Positions 16,947-24,076 of a stretch of DNA of 37,907 nt are shown piece by piece (within the stretch, counting starts at the first letter, position 1; the number at the start of each line of letters is the position of its first letter). Both the position numbers and the translations under genes were made by a program. The stretch is from assembly GCA_937927665.1 (NCBI GenBank), contig CALBRY010000145.1, forward strand, positions 1 to 37,907, in the 5' to 3' direction. Origin of the DNA: an uncultured Chloroflexota bacterium (GTDB lineage Bacteria > Chloroflexota > Anaerolineae > Aggregatilineales > Phototrophicaceae). The notes below the pieces were generated by a model that had not been told where the DNA came from, searched no databases, and saw only the letters and a list, made by a program, of their open reading frames with translations.

Positions 16947-17156
16947 TTACTGCTCCATGGACAGGGCATGAACCGGACACATATGGACGCAGCGTTCGCA
17001 GCGGGTACACGTCTCGTCATCGATGTTCAAATGGGTGTTATCGAGAAAGATCGAGTCGGGCGGGCAAATCGCCACACATGCGCCGCAGAAAAAACAGAGG
17101 TTGTGATCCACGACAACATGGCGTTCTTGAAGGTGCGGACGGGGTTTCAGGAACAT
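16947..17156 (-). CDS. 2[4Fe-4S] ferredoxin
   Basis: 69 aa from ATG 17156, which has AGGAG 8 nt upstream (17165-17169); a GTG eight codons earlier is less likely. Two complete cluster motifs are seen: Cys21-x2-Cys24-x2-Cys27-x3-Cys31-Pro and Cys50-x2-Cys53-x2-Cys56-x3-Cys60-Pro. It is a small cytoplasmic electron carrier. It is separated by 6 nt from the GGR-family flavoenzyme gene on the same strand, so the two are almost certainly co-transcribed and the ferredoxin is the likely electron donor. Confidence 0.93.
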   Translation of the reverse strand: MFLKPRPHLQERHVVVDHNLCFFCGACVAICPPDSIFLDNTHLNIDDETCTRCERCVHMCPVHALSMEQ

Positions 17157-17181
17157 GCCAAGTTCTCCTGTACGAGACACT

Positions 17182-17209
17182 CACATACCAGAAACGTTTA
17201 TCACCGCAA
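17182..17209 (-). promoter_or_regulatory. Probable promoter of the ferredoxin-GGR operon
   Basis: On the minus strand TTGCGG (complement of 17204-17209) is 16 nt from TATGTG (complement of 17182-17187), with TG one base before the -10 (extended -10). The predicted start is about 19 nt before the ATG. The remaining upstream stretch to 17360 shows nothing else convincing. Confidence 0.42.
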
Positions 17210-17360
17210 AGCCTGTTCTCAAGTAGAAAGAGACTTCGCGAGTGTTTGCGAATTGAGCATACTCTATTTCGCTTTGAGGGGGAAGTGATGGGGATGAGCG
17301 AGGAAAAGGATCACCGTTTACGCATGACGCGCGTCTATATGTCTTGCGAGGCATATCAGT

Positions 17361-17393
17361 CCACACCCCGGATGCTTATCGTCCGGGGTGTGG
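17361..17393 (-). terminator. Strong hairpin downstream of peptide deformylase
   Basis: CCACACCCCGGA (17361-17372) and TCCGGGGTGTGG (17382-17393) are perfect 12-bp arms with a 9-nt loop, 20 nt beyond the def stop. It lacks a U-tract, so it may be a factor-dependent terminator or 3' stabiliser rather than a classical intrinsic one. Confidence 0.6.
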
Positions 17394-17413
17394 GTAAATC
17401 AGCATGCGATTGA

Positions 17414-17971
17414 TTATTCCTTCGCGGGAGATTCCTGCTCTGTTGGTTCCGGTTCAGACTGTTCATCGTCGCTTTCGCTATGCTTCCAGATGTCGGTTGC
17501 GATATCGATGTACAGCTTGCCATCGAGATGATCGATCTCGTGCTGGAACACCCGCGCCAGCCAATCTTTCGCCTTAAGGCGGAACGGCGCGCCATTGCGG
17601 TCAAATCCCTTCACGACGATGGTTTCATGGCGATCGACCGTGCCGTAATAGCCGGGGATCGAAAGGCAGGCTTCAACGCCTTCGACCATCTCGCGGCTTT
17701 CTTTCACGATCTCCGGGTTCGCCACAACGTAGATGACTCCCGCTTGATCGCCGTATTCCTTCTTGCTTTCTTCGTCGTCGGGCAGGCGCACGACGATCAA
17801 CCGCTGAGAGATCGCGACCTGAGGCGCGGCAAGTCCTACGCCCGGCGCATCGATCAGCGTTTCGATCATGTCGTCCACCAGCGTTTGAAACGCCTTGCCA
17901 TATTCCTGTACCTTGATCGCCTTCTTGCGAAGGATCGGGTTATCCAACCCGATGATATTTCGTATCGCCAT
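17414..17971 (-). CDS. def: Peptide deformylase
   Basis: 185 aa. It removes the formyl group from nascent N-terminal fMet. All three motifs are present: GVGLAAPQ (44-51), EACLS (100-104, metal ligand Cys102; the usual Gly is Ala here) and HEIDH (144-148, ligands His144 and His148, catalytic Glu145). Residues after about 163 form an acidic tail rich in Ser and Glu (SESDDEQSEPEPTEQE) that is longer than in the E. coli enzyme. It stands alone, with its own extended -10 promoter at 18016-18024. Confidence 0.95.
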   Translation of the reverse strand: MAIRNIIGLDNPILRKKAIKVQEYGKAFQTLVDDMIETLIDAPGVGLAAPQVAISQRLIVVRLPDDEESKKEYGDQAGVIYVVANPEIVKESREMVEGVEACLSIPGYYGTVDRHETIVVKGFDRNGAPFRLKAKDWLARVFQHEIDHLDGKLYIDIATDIWKHSESDDEQSEPEPTEQESPAKE

Positions 17972-18015
17972 ACGCGTTCGCCTGTGTTGACTTTTTCTGT
18001 GTTGAATTTGGCTGA

Positions 18016-18024
18016 ATTATACCA
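18016..18024 (-). promoter_or_regulatory. Extended -10 promoter of def
   Basis: The minus strand reads TGGTATAAT, a perfect TATAAT (complement of 18016-18021) with TG one base upstream. No good -35 is visible. The start near 18009 would give a leader of about 38 nt. It lies between the end of the MFS gene and def. Confidence 0.6.
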
Positions 18025-18039
18025 GAATTCAACAGATGC

Positions 18040-19233
18040 TTATGCCTTCCCTCTGCGCGGAATGCCGATCAACAACGCGACCGGACCGAGCAGAAGTACC
18101 CAGATCGCCGCATCAAGACCGACCTGATCCGCCAGCAAACCGATCGCCATTGGCGCTAACCCGCCGACCGCGAAAAACAAGACGCCTAATGTCATTTCCG
18201 TTCCGCTCCGCCCGATCAAGCTGGTGTAGATTTGCGCCTGCAAAATCGAATACCATCCGGCGGTCAAGATTCCGGCGATACACACGATGATCAGCTTGGG
18301 GACGATCCCCGGAATCAGCAAAAAGCCGACGAACAGAATCCCCACAATCGCGGCACTGAACCACAGATAACGCAAGCCGCGCACGCGCTCCAGCAAGGGG
18401 ATCACTAGGATGTCACCGATCAAGCCGACCGAGGTAAAAATCGCGACTGCCAGCCCGCCAACCGTCGGATCAGCGCCTACCACATCGACGAAATACAGCG
18501 CCAGATAGCCAAGCAGTACATCAAGCATGAGATCAGCAAACTGGAGCAGGACATACCAACGCACAACACCCGGTTCACGCACGGCTTTCCACGCGTCGTT
18601 GATACTTTCCCGGAAGGTCATCGGGTGTTCTTCACCGTCGGTATTCTGACGCACATGCGGAAAACGATGGCGCATGATCAACAGCAGCACGATCAAGCCG
18701 AGCAGACCGATCGCGAGGTACTGCCCACGCCAGCCAATCCCGATTGCGACTGATACGCCGAGCAGGAGCGCTCCGGCGACGTTGCCGAGCGATCCGGCAA
18801 GCTCCCAACGCACCATATTTTGCTCATGGCGCGCGGGATCGCTGTCCATCAGTGCGCCTTGCGCTAGACCGACAAATGCGCCGAGTGCTGGAGCTTCAAA
18901 TAGGCTGACGATCAACAGCATCCCGAAAGTTGGACTGATGCTGATCAAGATCAGCGCAGCGACGGAGACGAATCCGCCGATCACGAAGATACGCCGCCGA
19001 AAGCCCATATTCGAGAGGATGCCGAAGAATGGCTCGATGAACCCGGCGAAGATGATCGGCAGCCCGATCAGCAGCCCGATTTCGTCATACGACAAGTTCA
19101 GGTCTTGGCGGATGAGCGGCCATGCGGCTTCCCGCGTACCGAATGCGAACTCGTCGAAGAATTCGACAATGAGAAGTAGGAAAGCGAAAACACTCAGCCG
19201 CCGCGCAATGCGGACGGCGCTTGAACGCTGCAT
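18040..19233 (-). CDS. MFS transporter (efflux type)
   Basis: 397 aa with about twelve hydrophobic helices in two halves, split by a hydrophilic loop near 195-215 (HRFPHVRQNTDGEEHP). The loop between helices 2 and 3 contains GFRRRIF, a reduced form of the MFS motif A. The best comparison is with drug-efflux-like MFS members such as the fosmidomycin-resistance group, but the substrate is open. The start ATG has AGAAAGGA 9 nt upstream. The gene is preceded by a leader ORF and an intrinsic terminator (19284-19402), which suggests induction by something that slows ribosomes. Confidence 0.85.
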   Translation of the reverse strand: MQRSSAVRIARRLSVFAFLLLIVEFFDEFAFGTREAAWPLIRQDLNLSYDEIGLLIGLPIIFAGFIEPFFGILSNMGFRRRIFVIGGFVSVAALILISISPTFGMLLIVSLFEAPALGAFVGLAQGALMDSDPARHEQNMVRWELAGSLGNVAGALLLGVSVAIGIGWRGQYLAIGLLGLIVLLLIMRHRFPHVRQNTDGEEHPMTFRESINDAWKAVREPGVVRWYVLLQFADLMLDVLLGYLALYFVDVVGADPTVGGLAVAIFTSVGLIGDILVIPLLERVRGLRYLWFSAAIVGILFVGFLLIPGIVPKLIIVCIAGILTAGWYSILQAQIYTSLIGRSGTEMTLGVLFFAVGGLAPMAIGLLADQVGLDAAIWVLLLGPVALLIGIPRRGKA

Positions 19234-19283
19234 ATTCAGATGTCCTTTCTGGTTGATTTAACGCATCATGGGGAGATGGAATC

Positions 19284-19314
19284 AAAAAACGCCGTGAGCC
19301 AATCGCCCACAGCG
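19284..19314 (-). terminator. Intrinsic terminator in the MFS leader (attenuator)
   Basis: On the minus strand CGCTGTGGGC (complement of 19305-19314), a GATT loop, then GGCTCACGGCG (complement of 19290-19300) form a 10-bp stem with two G-U pairs, followed by six Us (complement of 19284-19289). It lies 51 nt before the MFS start codon, after the leader ORF, so it would stop transcription before the gene is reached unless it is disrupted. Confidence 0.85.
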
Positions 19315-19364
19315 TGAATTCCCGTATCGGGTTGTCGCCGCTAGAAGATCAACCGCCGCTGCGG
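19307..19364 (-). promoter_or_regulatory. Possible antiterminator pairing
   Basis: CCGCAGCG within the last codons of the leader ORF (complement of 19357-19364) can pair over 8 bp, one of them G-U, with CGCTGTGG, the 5' arm of the terminator (complement of 19307-19314). The two structures exclude each other. Further local pairings, GGTTG with CAACC (complements of 19350-19354 and 19330-19334), are possible. This is paper folding only; free energies were not computed. Confidence 0.5.
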
Positions 19365-19402
19365 CAGAGCGGAGGTGATTTGAGGGTGTGTAAAGTGTTC
19401 AT
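19349..19402 (-). CDS. 17-residue leader peptide of the MFS gene
   Basis: An ATG (complement of 19400-19402) opens an ORF that ends in TGA at 19349-19351 and encodes MNTLHTLKSPPLCRSGG. There is no Shine-Dalgarno, but the -10 at 19409-19414 puts the start point at or next to the A of the ATG, so it would be read as a leaderless message. The Pro-Pro pair could slow ribosomes. The position before a terminator and an MFS pump fits a sensing leader peptide for ribosome-mediated attenuation. That the peptide is made is inferred. Confidence 0.6.
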   Translation of the reverse strand: MNTLHTLKSPPLCRSGG

Positions 19403-19408
19403 GGGGTC

Positions 19409-19438
19409 AGTATAAAGGGAAAATGCGAAAACGATCAA
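19409..19438 (-). promoter_or_regulatory. Promoter of the leader ORF and MFS transporter
   Basis: The minus strand has TTGATC (complement of 19433-19438), an 18-nt spacer and TATACT (complement of 19409-19414). The distance from the -10 to the leader ATG is only 6 nt, implying a leaderless transcript start. Confidence 0.7.
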
Positions 19439-19495
19439 CTACCAAGATTACCCCGTCCCCTATGTTGTACTGAAGTGTTGGGGAGAGATAGGCGG

Positions 19496-19945
19496 TTACT
19501 TCGCGGTCATTTCAGTGACGATTTTAGCGATTCGGCGCGTGCGGGTTTCGGCTGTTTTGGCGTCTTCGACCTGACGCACGAATTCTTTCCGCTTTGAAAA
19601 AGCGAGTGACTCAAATGCGGCGAGTACGCCCGGATGTTCGTTGAGCGCCGCCTTGAGATCTTCGGGGATTTCGACCGTGCGCGGCGCGGTATCGAGTTCA
19701 AGCGTCACCTCGATTTGATCGCCCGCTTTCACACCCGCCGCCGTGCGATGTTCCTGACTGAGCGGCAGCATATAAACATCGCCATAAGCCGCAACCGTGC
19801 TGCGATAGCTGTACCCGTTCACGGTGACGATGACGGCGGGGCGCTTGCCACTCCCCAATGCGGCGACGACCTCTTGAGGTACAGGAATCCCGGTCGCATT
19901 CTTTTCCGCATCCTTCACAAGCAGGGTGGTATACGATGTTTTCAT
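19496..19945 (-). CDS. DUF1905 / YdeI-OmpD-associated-type protein
   Basis: 149 aa. The N-terminal half (residues 1-80) has the DUF1905 beta-barrel pattern (GIPVPQEVVAALGSGKRPAV, then VNGYSYRSTVAAYGDVYMLPL). The C-terminal part (about 90-149) is the YdeI/OmpD-associated helical segment, with LAFSKRKEFVRQVEDAKTAE followed by TRTRRIAKIVTEM. Proteins of this kind are widespread and poorly understood; a link to bacteriocin tolerance has been proposed for some. Cytoplasmic, no membrane segment. It has its own promoter at 20038-20066 and a tiny ORF overlapping its start codon. Confidence 0.83.
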   Translation of the reverse strand: MKTSYTTLLVKDAEKNATGIPVPQEVVAALGSGKRPAVIVTVNGYSYRSTVAAYGDVYMLPLSQEHRTAAGVKAGDQIEVTLELDTAPRTVEIPEDLKAALNEHPGVLAAFESLAFSKRKEFVRQVEDAKTAETRTRRIAKIVTEMTAK

Positions 19946-19968
19946 TACTTCTCGCTCACCTTTGTCAT
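19945..19968 (-). CDS. Possible 7-residue upstream ORF overlapping the DUF1905 start
   Basis: On the minus strand an ATG (19966-19968) is followed by codons for TKVSEK and a TAA whose last A is the A of the DUF1905 ATG (TAATG). Such overlaps often couple translation. There is no clear ribosome binding site in front of the small ORF, so it may be chance. Confidence 0.25.
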   Translation of the reverse strand: MTKVSEK

Positions 19969-20037
19969 GGTTGAAGTATCACCGCCGCTTTAATCGTATA
20001 CGCGGGATAAATTTCAGTCGCACAGATGTTCTAGTTC

Positions 20038-20066
20038 AGAATACGGGGTTTCACCTATTTTGTCAA
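20038..20066 (-). promoter_or_regulatory. Consensus promoter of the DUF1905 gene
   Basis: The minus strand carries a perfect TTGACA (complement of 20061-20066), a 17-nt spacer and TATTCT (complement of 20038-20043). The leader before the start at 19945 would be about 85 nt. Confidence 0.75.
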
Positions 20067-20073
20067 ATGCCGT

Positions 20074-21978
20074 TTATTCGAGGTCTTGATCGCGGCGGGT
20101 ACGCGGCACATTCGGCGGACGAATCCCATCACGGCGCGGCGGCGATGGCGGCGGTGCGCTCGGCGGGGGTGGGTTGGGCGGCGGCGGCTGCTGCTTGGGT
20201 GATCCCCCTTGCAGTTCATGATATGCCGCGATGTATTCGGCAAACTGCTTGCGGCGGTTTTCCTCGTCGCTGCGCTGTGCTTCGGTTTTGGTCGATTGCT
20301 GACGGCGCGAAAGCCCGGCTTGAAGCTCCTGAGGGTCATGCAGCGGACCGAGGATTTTTACCTGATTCGGGTCTGCGCCGAGCAGGAAAATTCGCACCAC
20401 GCCGCGATTAAGCAGACTGTTCAGAAAGCCGTTGACATCGCTAACCACGTTTTCGATTTGGTTCAGCCGGATGGTATCGACTTCGTTTTGCAGCCAGAAA
20501 GGACGCTTGCGGATCAGCTTGACCGTGCTTTTGCCGAGGATGAACATATCATTACGCCAATCCCAATCTGCCAGATACAGCAGGACAGCGCCGAAAATGG
20601 TCACCAGCAAGCCGATGATCGAGCCGATTGTGCCGCGCATGATCCAATCGGTGATGATCAGACTGCCGATCATGATCCCGATCCCGACAATCATGATCAG
20701 GAGCGGCACAAAAACATGACCGAACCAGATCGTCGAATGCTTGCGATAAACGAGATCGCCATCGCTGTTGACGAAGCGTGTACGCGCAAAAAATGCGCCG
20801 CGATCGCTTCTCAGATGATCGCCGACTCGATCCTGTGCAGGGCTGCGCGGCGTATGGGATGCGCTGCCTAACGCGCGTGCGACATCCGCGCGAATTTGCG
20901 CCTGCTGCTGCATTTCACGCGAGCGGCGGAAAACATCCCGCTGCGAGAAGATCGCCGCTTGAACCTGTGTCGGTTTGGGCATCATATCGAGTGTGATATT
21001 GCCGCTTGATCCAGCGGTTTTGATCAACACCGTGCCAAAGTTGAATAAGCGCGCGATCGGGTCACGCGGGGGGATTTCGACATTTACTTCCAGTACCCGA
21101 TCAAGCGGAATTTCGCTGATCGTGTTTTCCATGCGGATCAAATGATTCCACACACGCACGACGCGCTGATCGGTGATAGCGACAAAATCGTCGCGCCACT
21201 CAAAATATAGGTAGGCGATCACCACGCCCCCGGCGACAACGCCCACACCCACGAGCGCGATCGCCAAAAGCGCGCTGGTCAGCGCCGCGCCAAAAGCGAC
21301 CACCACAAACATCACGACGATCAAAACACCGATCACGGTGTAGCGCCCGAACGCCCACCAATGCCGCCGGAACAGATGCAGAATCGTTTCGTCGTCGCGC
21401 TGCCCTTTGAATAGGCTTTTCGGTGCGCTGCGCTGCGGTTCGGCGGGGGCGGCGCTGACCGGAACCGGCGCGGCGGTTTGAGTCGATATTTTCGGCGGTG
21501 GGGTGGGCATACGCGGCGGCGCGTTCGAAAAACGGGAAGCACTGGAAGCCGATGCCGTTGGCGTTGGCGGCGGTTGAGCCGGGGATGGGATCTGCAAATT
21601 AGCGCGCACCGCCGGATCGTTACCGAGGAGATGGGCGAAGCGTCCACGCGAAAGCAGCAGCACGATCATCGTTTCGACCACGCGCAGCGACGCCGATTCG
21701 TGAATTTCGGCAAAGAGCGCGGCTTCGTTGATGTATTCGCCGGGGTTGATCTGTCCGATCTGCTCCTCGACGCCCTGTGCATTGACGCGGAAAAACACGC
21801 CGCGTCCGCTGGCGATCAGCATCAAGCCTTGAGATGTTTGTCCCTGCCGGAACACGAACATCCCCTGCTCGTAGCGCACCGCTTGAAACGCATCCGAGAT
21901 GATTTCAAGCTGCTCGTCTGGTAGCTGTGCGAATAACGGTAGATGCTGAATCCGCGAGTAGATAAACCGATCCGCCAT
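20074..21978 (-). CDS. Membrane protein with a cyclic-nucleotide-binding fold and two PH domains
   Basis: 634 aa from ATG 21978, preceded by AGGAAGG; the open frame continues some 264 codons upstream but there it only mirrors the opposite-strand glycosyltransferase. Residues about 12-125 are a cNMP-binding beta-barrel (PLFAQLP, EQGMFVFRQG, GEYINEAAL). The phosphate cassette lacks the conserved Arg (ESAS at 93-96), so cyclic nucleotide binding is doubtful. A Pro/Ala-rich linker (130-190) leads to a hairpin of two TM helices (about 213-257) and a bacterial PH domain (about 262-345), then a second TM pair (about 421-470) and a second PH domain (about 474-550). The tail is Pro-rich and charged. 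Probably a membrane-surface scaffold; function unknown. Confidence 0.85.
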   Translation of the reverse strand: MADRFIYSRIQHLPLFAQLPDEQLEIISDAFQAVRYEQGMFVFRQGQTSQGLMLIASGRGVFFRVNAQGVEEQIGQINPGEYINEAALFAEIHESASLRVVETMIVLLLSRGRFAHLLGNDPAVRANLQIPSPAQPPPTPTASASSASRFSNAPPRMPTPPPKISTQTAAPVPVSAAPAEPQRSAPKSLFKGQRDDETILHLFRRHWWAFGRYTVIGVLIVVMFVVVAFGAALTSALLAIALVGVGVVAGGVVIAYLYFEWRDDFVAITDQRVVRVWNHLIRMENTISEIPLDRVLEVNVEIPPRDPIARLFNFGTVLIKTAGSSGNITLDMMPKPTQVQAAIFSQRDVFRRSREMQQQAQIRADVARALGSASHTPRSPAQDRVGDHLRSDRGAFFARTRFVNSDGDLVYRKHSTIWFGHVFVPLLIMIVGIGIMIGSLIITDWIMRGTIGSIIGLLVTIFGAVLLYLADWDWRNDMFILGKSTVKLIRKRPFWLQNEVDTIRLNQIENVVSDVNGFLNSLLNRGVVRIFLLGADPNQVKILGPLHDPQELQAGLSRRQQSTKTEAQRSDEENRRKQFAEYIAAYHELQGGSPKQQPPPPNPPPPSAPPPSPPRRDGIRPPNVPRTRRDQDLE

Positions 21979-22008
21979 GCTCGCCGCCTTCCTCTGCTCT
22001 CTGCTCAT

Positions 22009-22017
22009 ATTGTAACA
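22009..22017 (-). promoter_or_regulatory. Extended -10 element upstream of the cNMP/PH protein
   Basis: The minus strand reads TGTTACAAT, a TACAAT (complement of 22009-22014) with TG one base before it, about 30 nt from the start codon at 21978. No -35 was recognised. Confidence 0.4.
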
Positions 22018-22080
22018 GAGATGATTCGCGCTGCCGCTCATGCGTTTCGCAAGTTCAAGCCGTTGGATAAAATCCCTGTC

Positions 22081-24027
22081 ATGACAAAACGACTCTCCTT
22101 TCACACCCTCGCCCTGTGGTTGATCATGCTTACGGCGGCGTTTTTGCGCGTTCGCCTGCTGATGCAGATCGAACACAACATCGATCACGCTTATCCGGTC
22201 TGGCAAGCGCTGATGACACTCGATCGCGGCGTGTTTCCGCTGATCGGTCAGCAGACGAGCGTGTTGTTTGCTAACCCGCCGCTGACGGGCTACCTGTTTC
22301 TGCCGCTGGTCGCGCTGATCCGTCTGCCGCTTGCGCCGTATCTGCTTGTGATTCCGCTGAATACGCTCGGCGTGCTGCTCAGCTATCGCTCGATGCGTGC
22401 CTTGATCGGCATAAACGGTGCGTTGCTCGGCGCGGCGCTGATGGCGGTTAATCCGTGGATGATCGAATACAGCCGCACGAGTTGGGTGCAAAGTCTGCTC
22501 CCGTTCCTCGTTCCGGCGCTGTTGTGGGCGCTGACTCCGGTTTTGCTCGGCACGGCGAAAAAACCCGCCCGTCGTTTGATCCTCGCCGCTGTGATCCTCA
22601 CGATCACCGCGAATACCTATTTGCTCGCCTACGCGCTCGTGATTCCCGTCGGGATTCTGCTCGTGATCTTCCACAAACAGATCACTTGGCGGGCGGCGGC
22701 AGTGGGAGCGGGGATTTTCCTCATCGCTGCCGCGCTGTATGGGTACGGTCTGCTCAGTCAAGGCGATCAACTTACGGCGCGGGCGGAGACATTCGCTAGT
22801 CAGCCCGCACGCTTAAGCGATGAGGCGTGGAGTCACGCGGTGCGCTTGGTCACAGGCGCGGATTACGAACTCGCACGCGGGACACAAGCGCCGATCCGCG
22901 ACAGCGATTTACGCCACACGTTGAGTCAAGTCTCGCACTGGGTACTTTATGCGGCGATCGTTGGTGGGATTTTGATCGCGGGGTATCGTGTGATCCGCCG
23001 CCGTGACCCGCGCATGATCATCCTGTTGATCTGGTTTCTCGTGCCTGTCGTCTTAATGAGCTATGTCGGGCAGGTGATCCACCCGTTTTATCAGTTGATG
23101 GGCATTCCGGCGGGTTACGCGCTGGCAGGGATCGCCCTCACCCCGCACGCTTCGCGTGCCGCCCCTCTCCGTTCACAGAGAGGGGCAAAAGCCGATTCTC
23201 CGTCAGCGGGGGGTGAGGGCTATCTGCGGCTCATTGCTGCTGTCTTGCTCACCTTACACGGCGTGATCATGGCGATCAACAGCGCTCGCTATTACGAAGA
23301 AACGGCGGTGATCCCCGGCGCGCACGGACTCACCGCGCTCCCACTCGATTGGGGGATGCGAATCGGAGACGGTATCCGCGTGAATCTACCCCCGAACGGA
23401 ACGGTCACCAGCGACCTAGAGCAGCCATATATTTTGAGCAGTTTTGTGGGAATGCCGCTCAATGTGCTGCCGCACAGCCTTGGAAGGTCGTACATTTTTG
23501 CAGGGAACGGCGGAGTCTGGGTAACACCATCTCTGAACGTGCTGGCGACAAATGATCCAACACAGCAGTTTCGCCTACCCGACGGAACATGGTTATGGGT
23601 GTATCCGTTTCCGACCGCGTTGGAGCGCATCAGCAGTCGAGATACTCGTGTTCCCAGCGATCAAGGAATCGCATTTGCAGGAACAGAGAACCTCACAGAG
23701 GATCAAGTGTTGTTGATTGATTTCTTGGTCACCGAGCGCGTACCGGGAATCGACGGGCGCACGTTCGGCGCGTTCGCGCACATCTTTGACTCCACCGGGG
23801 AGCGGGTGGCAGTGGTCAGCGGCGACGTGATTTCCGGCTACCTGTGGCGCGTGGGGGATGTGCACCGGTATGCGCTTGAGTTACCGGTCGGATTGGAAGG
23901 CACGCCGCCCTACCGATTCGGGGTTGGTTTGTACGATCCGAACGCGAATATAAACGCGATCTTCGTCACGCCGGAAGGCGAATACACGCCGATTATCATG
24001 CTGCCGTTCGAGTGGACGCCGCCGTAA
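22081..24027 (+). CDS. Glycosyltransferase-family-39-like polytopic membrane protein
   Basis: 648 aa from ATG 22081; in-frame ATGs at 22021 and 21943 would add residues not typical of the family. The first helix is followed by an acidic loop (EHNIDHAYPVWQALMTLDRGVFPLIGQQ), the usual place of the catalytic Asp in GT-C fold enzymes, then about ten more helices up to residue 400. The last 240 residues are hydrophilic and beta-rich, probably extracytoplasmic. It may transfer sugars from a polyprenyl-phosphate donor; I see similarity in layout rather than a diagnostic motif. Residues 352-380 are encoded by a palindromic repeat inserted in frame. Divergent from the cNMP/PH gene. Confidence 0.72.
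   Translation: MTKRLSFHTLALWLIMLTAAFLRVRLLMQIEHNIDHAYPVWQALMTLDRGVFPLIGQQTSVLFANPPLTGYLFLPLVALIRLPLAPYLLVIPLNTLGVLLSYRSMRALIGINGALLGAALMAVNPWMIEYSRTSWVQSLLPFLVPALLWALTPVLLGTAKKPARRLILAAVILTITANTYLLAYALVIPVGILLVIFHKQITWRAAAVGAGIFLIAAALYGYGLLSQGDQLTARAETFASQPARLSDEAWSHAVRLVTGADYELARGTQAPIRDSDLRHTLSQVSHWVLYAAIVGGILIAGYRVIRRRDPRMIILLIWFLVPVVLMSYVGQVIHPFYQLMGIPAGYALAGIALTPHASRAAPLRSQRGAKADSPSAGGEGYLRLIAAVLLTLHGVIMAINSARYYEETAVIPGAHGLTALPLDWGMRIGDGIRVNLPPNGTVTSDLEQPYILSSFVGMPLNVLPHSLGRSYIFAGNGGVWVTPSLNVLATNDPTQQFRLPDGTWLWVYPFPTALERISSRDTRVPSDQGIAFAGTENLTEDQVLLIDFLVTERVPGIDGRTFGAFAHIFDSTGERVAVVSGDVISGYLWRVGDVHRYALELPVGLEGTPPYRFGVGLYDPNANINAIFVTPEGEYTPIIMLPFEWTPP
23134..23220. repeat. 87-nt palindromic element inserted in frame in a coding sequence
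   Basis: The element is bounded by 11-bp terminal inverted repeats GCCCTCACCCC (23134-23144) and GGGGTGAGGGC (23210-23220). Inside are GCACGC-ttc-GCGTGC (23145-23159) and GCCCCTCTC-cgttcaca-GAGAGGGGC (23161-23186). At 87 nt it equals exactly 29 codons and begins on a codon boundary, adding a small, charged, Ala/Ser/Gly-rich loop between two membrane helices. The repeat is seen; mobility is inferred from its form. Confidence 0.75.
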
Positions 24028-24076
24028 CTGTCAGATTTTGCCGCACTCGGCGTTTCCTAGGGTGTAGACATGCAGC

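Noticed and set aside
21979..22770. A 264-codon N-terminal extension of the cNMP/PH protein frame
   Set aside because: It is the antisense of the glycosyltransferase-like gene, of shadow-type composition (rich in Arg, Gln and His), and the real start has AGGAAGG before ATG 21978.
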